DNA of 27,179 nt. Origin: a virus. This document shows positions 22,714 through 27,179 of this stretch, piece after piece. Position 1 is the first letter of the stretch; every line of letters begins with the position of its first letter. Position numbers and translations under genes: made by a program. The stretch lies in the IMG/VR virus record IMGVR_UViG_3300020436_000071, positions 1 to 27,179 of that record; one strand, 5' to 3'. Below the pieces are notes generated by a model. It ran no database searches. It was given only the letters and a program-made list of their open reading frames with translations, and was not told the origin of the DNA.

Positions 22714-24732
22714 TTACTCCGTTGCCGACTCTATGTCGCCTACAACTCTACCCTCAATATCAGTATTAGGGAATTTTAGTTCAAAAATTGCTGGGTCAAG
22801 TGATGGATAAATAACTCCACCTTTTGTTGCTTCATTTATATCGTACAAATTACCACTATATCCAGAGGATGATTCGTACTTGTTTGTAATCACTATCGGT
22901 AAATTGTTTGGATTACCATCACTCTTTATCGGTACAATGGCAGCCACACCAGGTACTTTTGAGATAATAGATGAAAGTTCACCAACAATTATAGGTTGAT
23001 TTATTTGCCACTTGTCTATTTCAAAAAATCTTTTTATTTCTTCTATACACGCCAACACAACTTCGTGTTTATTATAATTTGATAAAGTAAGTACTTGAAA
23101 TCTAACACCAATATTTATCACATATGCATCTTTTATATTTACTGCATCTGTCATAAGTCTGTATTGTGTCAAATAAGTTCTTATGTTTTGTTTTACTGCC
23201 TCATTTGTAGGAATACAATATTTGTTACTATCATATCCAAGAGTATAAAAATTTAGTGCTAATGGATTTTCTTTTTGTGCCAATAAATCACCAAAAGTTA
23301 TTTCTCCACCAAAATTATCATCTAAATATTGTGCATCTATTTTAGTATCGTATCCAAGTTGTTTTTCACTACCACCTAAAGTTGTATCTTTTGTGATGTA
23401 TAGTTTTGAAATATTACCATACTTGGTCGGTAGTGATGCAATTCTTGTCATATAATCTTCTTTAGTTACTGCACGACCTTGTGCTTGAAAGTATGCAGCT
23501 GCTTCTTTTTTGATTTCATCTATACTTTCACCAGACCTACCACCAGTTGATGGTTGTTTGTTTGATGTAACAAGAGTATTTTTCATATTACTTATTTTTG
23601 TTGCATCTAATCCATCTGGAAAATCATCATACTCTACTCTTGTGGGTGAATCTATTGTATTACTTCTAACATTATCTTCTGCACCACCACCATAACTATA
23701 TCTAATTGTTAGTGTTGTGTTTGCTGGTGCTTGACCATAAGTTTTTGTATTTAGAAAATTGGTTGGGTCAAACGCTATATCCAACTTAGATGTACCACCT
23801 GGTAATGATGAACCAACACTATCTGGATTTGGTATTATTTCTTCATCAGGTGAATTTGCAGTACCACCACCAAATCTAATCTCAGTAGTACCATTTGAAT
23901 TCACATATCGTGTAAATCTTCTTGATGTCTTTAGTAACTTCAACATATAAGGTACATCTGATGCATACACGGAAGTTTCAGTATCAAACTCTGGTGTATT
24001 TGGTGCTTCAGTAAAAATAGTATCTTGTGCTAAATAAGGAACTTCATACCAATTGTTTCCATCACTATCTACACACGATATAATTTCTAAAATATTATTT
24101 TGTTGTAATGTTACTTTATCATATTTTTTAGGGGACTCAAATGTAAATGTTTCATTTACAACTTCACCACTAACTGCATTTGCTTGTTTTTGTAAAAGAT
24201 ATTTAGTGGCTAATCCTGAACTATCTTGTTCATACATAGTCACACCGATTGGTGACCTTGAACCAGATGCCTGAAAATTTATAGGGTCTGGTACTCTAAA
24301 TGTTTGTCCACCTTGTGCAGTAACTTGCATTCCAGCTTTTATTCTTGGTGCATAATCGTAATCTGGATTACCTTCTGCATTTGCTGGTATCACGACATAG
24401 ACATCGAGTTGTGCCTGTGATGGATATGATAGTGATGGTTTGTACCCATATGTTTGTGCAATTTTATAAACCGTTTCTAATTCTTCTGCAAAAGGTAATA
24501 AACTTTCTTTGAAAGATAAGTCGGTATAAAAACTCATAACATCACCAACATATGCAGCACTTTCTAAGAACATCATACCAGGTGATGCTTCATTGAAATC
24601 ATTATATGTATTTGGATAGTATTCTTTTGCAAAATCTATAAGATTTTTACGAAGAGTTGCAAAATCTCTACCATTATATTTTACATTTATATTTCGTTCA
24701 TCTGCTTTATTTCCACCGTATTTTTGTGGCAT
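22714..24732 (-). CDS. 6: Baseplate wedge protein, T4 gp6-like
   Basis: At 672 residues this is almost the length of T4 gp6 (660 aa). Residues 16-85 carry the familiar start of the family: NVKYNGRDFATLRKNLIDFA, then FNEASPGMMFLESAAYVGDV with YTDLSFKESLL. The middle has FRVPDP and IRFGGG (as in phage J-type baseplate proteins: GNG/FGGG followed by a beta domain), and the C-terminal part has RAVTKEDYMTRI and LSSIISKVPGVAAIVPI, both conserved in Baseplate_J-like wedges. Gp6 forms the iris-like ring that opens at sheath contraction. GGAG precedes ATG 24732, which follows the gp25 stop by one base. Order gp25 to gp6 to the giant protein resembles T4-like marine phages. Confidence 0.9.
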   Translation of the reverse strand: MPQKYGGNKADERNINVKYNGRDFATLRKNLIDFAKEYYPNTYNDFNEASPGMMFLESAAYVGDVMSFYTDLSFKESLLPFAEELETVYKIAQTYGYKPSLSYPSQAQLDVYVVIPANAEGNPDYDYAPRIKAGMQVTAQGGQTFRVPDPINFQASGSRSPIGVTMYEQDSSGLATKYLLQKQANAVSGEVVNETFTFESPKKYDKVTLQQNNILEIISCVDSDGNNWYEVPYLAQDTIFTEAPNTPEFDTETSVYASDVPYMLKLLKTSRRFTRYVNSNGTTEIRFGGGTANSPDEEIIPNPDSVGSSLPGGTSKLDIAFDPTNFLNTKTYGQAPANTTLTIRYSYGGGAEDNVRSNTIDSPTRVEYDDFPDGLDATKISNMKNTLVTSNKQPSTGGRSGESIDEIKKEAAAYFQAQGRAVTKEDYMTRIASLPTKYGNISKLYITKDTTLGGSEKQLGYDTKIDAQYLDDNFGGEITFGDLLAQKENPLALNFYTLGYDSNKYCIPTNEAVKQNIRTYLTQYRLMTDAVNIKDAYVINIGVRFQVLTLSNYNKHEVVLACIEEIKRFFEIDKWQINQPIIVGELSSIISKVPGVAAIVPIKSDGNPNNLPIVITNKYESSSGYSGNLYDINEATKGGVIYPSLDPAIFELKFPNTDIEGRVVGDIESATE

Positions 24733-24733
24733 T

Positions 24734-25153
24734 TTATTCTCCGCTACTTACTACTGAAAAAGTTACAGCATCATAAACATCTGGTGATGACACTACTGTA
24801 AATTTCAATATACAATTTAGTTGATTTAGATTTCTTTCATCTTGAGAAATATTGAGTTCTAATATTTGAACATATGGTAGATGTGTAGAAATATTTTCTT
24901 CTACTTCACTCTTCAAATTTTCAATCGTTTCATCTGATATATTGTCAAATAAAAAATCATATATCCCACTACCAAAATCTGGTTGAAATACTCTCTCACC
25001 TTTACGAGTCAATAAAACACTTTCTATATTTACTCGTGCAGCTTGTATTAGAGTAGATGTTCGTTTAAAATATCCTTTGTTTCCCAATCTAACAGGATAA
25101 TCTAAACCAACAGATTTATCTGGATTTTTATCTATTTGTACATATGTACTCAT
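24734..25153 (-). CDS. 25: Baseplate wedge protein, T4 gp25-like
   Basis: The 139-residue protein matches the GPW/gp25 family (T4 gp25, 132 aa). The core reads ESVLLTRKGERVFQPDFGSG, with the E-R-V-F-Q-P-D-F-G segment standing in for the usual E-R-x-x-x-P-x-F-G, followed by IYDFLFDN and a helix (DETIENLKSEVEENI), then strands with VQILELNIS. Gp25 bridges the wedge to the sheath in contractile tails. The start overlaps the upstream stop (ATGA, 25150-25153); the upstream ribosome binding site is weak, so coupling is likely. It is one of the two anchors for calling the genome T4-like. Confidence 0.9.
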   Translation of the reverse strand: MSTYVQIDKNPDKSVGLDYPVRLGNKGYFKRTSTLIQAARVNIESVLLTRKGERVFQPDFGSGIYDFLFDNISDETIENLKSEVEENISTHLPYVQILELNISQDERNLNQLNCILKFTVVSSPDVYDAVTFSVVSSGE

Positions 25154-25662
25154 CTAAGTTTTGCCCTTTTGGGTTTCATTCTAAATCTACCTCTCAACCT
25201 CTCACAATTATCTAATGTGGATGGTACTTCTCTACCGTTTGGTAATCTACATACACCAACATATGCTTTTCTTTCACCACTTACACCAACACGAACTCTA
25301 TTTCTTGGTATACCCGCAGCGTTCTGAAAATTATTATCTCTTTCCCCTCTCGAATAAACCTCAGCTCGTATCTCATCTGGTTTCCTAAGATTGTCACCCT
25401 TGACATCATTTGGAAACTGAATTGCTGGTGGTAAATCTTGTTCGTAATTTACTTCCAAAAAAGATGGTGATTTCTTCTTACTACCAAAACTACCATCTAT
25501 TCCACTAATCCAATCCATAAAAATATCAGCCTCTTCTGTTGCAGTTTTGAGATTGTTTTTCATAATATTCAACCTCAACTTCTTTGGTTGGTCTTTTTGG
25601 ATTGTATACCTATTTTTGTACCGATATAATCTCTGTACTAAATAATTCTTATTTAGAGCCAT
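25150..25662 (-). CDS. Hypothetical protein upstream of gp25
   Basis: A basic protein of 170 residues that I do not recognise. The N-terminus is helical and basic (YLVQRLYRYKNRY), the middle has a loop with Gly/Lys/Ser (GSFGSKKKSPSFLEV) and an Arg/Glu-rich part, and the C-terminus has two Cys (AYVGVCRLPNGREV, then NCERLRG) before a Lys/Arg tail. The cysteines might pair or bind metal. Its start lies inside the end of the upstream gene (14-base overlap), and its stop overlaps gp25 by four. Position suggests a baseplate or tail assembly protein. Confidence 0.6.
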   Translation of the reverse strand: MALNKNYLVQRLYRYKNRYTIQKDQPKKLRLNIMKNNLKTATEEADIFMDWISGIDGSFGSKKKSPSFLEVNYEQDLPPAIQFPNDVKGDNLRKPDEIRAEVYSRGERDNNFQNAAGIPRNRVRVGVSGERKAYVGVCRLPNGREVPSTLDNCERLRGRFRMKPKRAKLR

Positions 25663-26128
25663 TTGGTGCTGACCTCTTCAGATTCATAGCATTCATTACT
25701 GCCGAGTAATCCTTAGTCAATGCATTTACTACTTCCTCACCGACCTGTTCTGGATTTACATTCTTTTCTCTCAATGTTTGAGCTGCTAAATGTTGTCTCT
25801 GAACTTCTTTACTAGCAGGTACACCAAAACCTTCACCGTATCCCATAAGTTCTGTAGCTCTACTTGAATCAAATGTTCCACCACCCATTGTTGGCCACTC
25901 TTCATCACCACTATCTTTTTTACTTAAAGCAACTGTTTCATTCAAGATGTCATTTAGTGATTTATTTTTGGTATATTGTTTTTTAGAAACTGGTTTCTGT
26001 TTTTTAGTTTCAGAAATTTGTTTCTTCTTACCATCAATAAATATTTCTTTTAGTAACTTATTCATCTCAAGAGTTACTTCTTCTTTAACTATTTTTCTAA
26101 TGTATGATGCCAATTGTTTTTTAGTCAT
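25649..26128 (-). CDS. Hypothetical virion-region protein with helical N-terminus
   Basis: A 159-residue protein with an N-terminal helix (KKQLASYIRKIVKEEVTLEM), a Lys/Gln-rich linker, then an acidic segment with DEEWPTMGGGTFDSSRA and GYGEGFGVPAS, and a helical C-terminus. Helix-then-linker proteins of this type, with a short Gly-rich motif, are common near the baseplate genes of T4-like marine phages, with no settled role. AGAGG precedes ATG 26128. No known domain seen. Confidence 0.58.
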   Translation of the reverse strand: MTKKQLASYIRKIVKEEVTLEMNKLLKEIFIDGKKKQISETKKQKPVSKKQYTKNKSLNDILNETVALSKKDSGDEEWPTMGGGTFDSSRATELMGYGEGFGVPASKEVQRQHLAAQTLREKNVNPEQVGEEVVNALTKDYSAVMNAMNLKRSAPNGSK

Positions 26129-26182
26129 AATAAACCTCTATATTCTGTATGATAATAATTATTTATTTTTTGAAAAGGTCGT

Positions 26183-27142
26183 TTATATTTCTAATGTATC
26201 GAACATATTTATACATTTATTTAGATTATCAAACGCGGTTGCTAACTGATTATTGAAATCATCTGTGTTTGCATCAAAATCATTATCTATCTCATCTTCT
26301 AAATCATCAGATGCATCACCATCTCCATCACCAGTTGCAACTCTACCTAATTCTTTTAAACTTTCTGTTGGGTCACAAGGTTCACCACCCTCACCTTGAT
26401 TGAAATCACATTGTGATATAATACCTAATAATATTGCCTGTAAACCTGGTAGTGATTGTTTTAGTTTTGATACATTCTTTTTTACTGACCCAATTATTAT
26501 ACCACCACTTTGTATCAACATATTTAGTGCAATTGCTGTTAACATTGCTCTTACTGCAGGTCCTGTAATTGGATTATTCTTTATAAAGAACAATGCAAGT
26601 TTACCTACCTTTATAGCAACTTGTATTATTTTTATTATTGCTAAAATTATAGGAATGTACCTTTGTAATTTTTGTATTATCATCAGAAGTTTTTGTACCT
26701 CACGAATCAAATCACAAGCAACACCAGGATCGAACTGAACTCTGTTTGCTAAATTTTGAACTTTTTCAATTAGTTTACCTGTAGCTCTATCAATCTTTTG
26801 TGTTAGTTTTACGACTTGTCCCAATATACTTGGTATCTGTGGAAAGTCAATATTTGGCATAGTTAGTTTTGCCAAAAATTCATTTAGAAAATCTAACTCA
26901 TCATCTTCACCTGCAGTACCAGGAGGACAATAGTGTTTTTCTTCATCTCCTTCTTCTTCCACATCAGAGGAAAGTGTAGATTCTCCGTTGGATGTGTACT
27001 TACCAGCTTTTGCATCAGAATCACTAACACTAAATGGTGCCTGATACATTTCACCATTTTCATCAAATGCAGTTCCGTTTATCATAATACCAGGTATGTT
27101 TAGTTTCTCTTGGTCTGAAAAAATAAAATAGTTTCTTGCCAT
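26183..27142 (-). CDS. Hydrophobic-core virion-type protein, N-terminus possibly beyond window
   Basis: The frame from ATG 27142 gives 319 residues. The frame stays open to the window edge, with TTG 27154 as another possible start; neither has a GGAG-type site, unlike most structural genes here, so the real start may lie outside. After an acidic region with one CPPG motif come amphipathic helices, then a long hydrophobic region (about 150-235: PIILAIIKIIQVAIKVGKLA; NPITGPAVRAMLTAIALNML; SGGIIIGSV) that reads as two or three membrane-type or buried helices. The C-terminus is very acidic with Asp repeats (DGDGDASDDLEDEIDNDFDA) and ends in a helix. No family recognised. Given its neighbours it is probably a virion protein, perhaps part of the tail core or a membrane-active component. 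Confidence 0.6.
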   Translation of the reverse strand: MARNYFIFSDQEKLNIPGIMINGTAFDENGEMYQAPFSVSDSDAKAGKYTSNGESTLSSDVEEEGDEEKHYCPPGTAGEDDELDFLNEFLAKLTMPNIDFPQIPSILGQVVKLTQKIDRATGKLIEKVQNLANRVQFDPGVACDLIREVQKLLMIIQKLQRYIPIILAIIKIIQVAIKVGKLALFFIKNNPITGPAVRAMLTAIALNMLIQSGGIIIGSVKKNVSKLKQSLPGLQAILLGIISQCDFNQGEGGEPCDPTESLKELGRVATGDGDGDASDDLEDEIDNDFDANTDDFNNQLATAFDNLNKCINMFDTLEI

Positions 27143-27179
27143 AGTTGGTATCAATACACATTCACCAACCGTACAGAAT

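Noticed and set aside
27143-27154. TTG at 27154 as the definite start of the first gene
   Set aside because: There is no ribosome binding site for it and the frame is open to the edge; ATG 27142 or a start outside the window is equally or more likely.

Overview
The window is an AT-rich stretch of a tailed-phage genome, almost certainly a T4-like myovirus with a contractile tail. Every convincing gene lies on the minus strand, so transcription order runs from high to low coordinates. The family is set by a T4 gp25-like baseplate wedge protein (24734-25153), directly followed by a gp6-like wedge protein (22714-24732) of almost the T4 length. Further downstream are a T4-type primase (2183-3109) and a gp47/gp46-type recombination nuclease (1-2186). 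Signal peptides, a lipobox and an outer-membrane barrel point to a Gram-negative, probably marine, host. The SSC-EDD lipoprotein start recalls the Bacteroidota/FCB group, but most structural genes have clear GGAG-type ribosome binding sites, which is not typical of Bacteroidota. I leave the host open.

Layout in transcription order. (1) 27179-21218, baseplate: a hydrophobic virion-type protein, two small proteins, gp25, gp6, a DNRLRE-like protein and a small protein. (2) 21218-13668: a 2516-residue tail/baseplate protein in the position of T4 gp7, with a LamG-like domain and an odd hydrophobic plus Arg-rich segment. (3) 13580-9170: five tail/baseplate accessory proteins, including two pairs that share an N-terminal or C-terminal module. 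(4) 9111-6049, an envelope cassette: a 430-residue outer-membrane barrel-like protein, a 23-residue microprotein with nine cysteines, a lipoprotein, a membrane protein with a GspE/MshEN-like N-terminal domain, and an exported thioredoxin-fold protein without its CxxC. (5) 6049-3640: a DUF5872-like basic protein, a composite Cys/Gly-containing protein, a cupin, a holin-like membrane protein, a 47-residue protein and an HEXXH metallopeptidase, all overlapping or abutting. (6) 3639-3455: the main gap, packed with palindromes and TGCTAA repeats inside a 14-bp inverted repeat. (7) 3454-1: a PD-(D/E)XK nuclease, a primase and a fused SbcD-SbcC (Mre11-Rad50) protein cut by the window edge at its zinc hook.

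The genes are tightly packed, with TAATG, ATGA and ATGACTAA overlaps that suggest translational coupling. The strongest candidates for new biology are the envelope cassette with its Cys-rich microprotein, the structured gap upstream of the replication genes, and the single-chain SbcDC. I saw no tRNA, rRNA, CRISPR array, integrase or insertion sequence.
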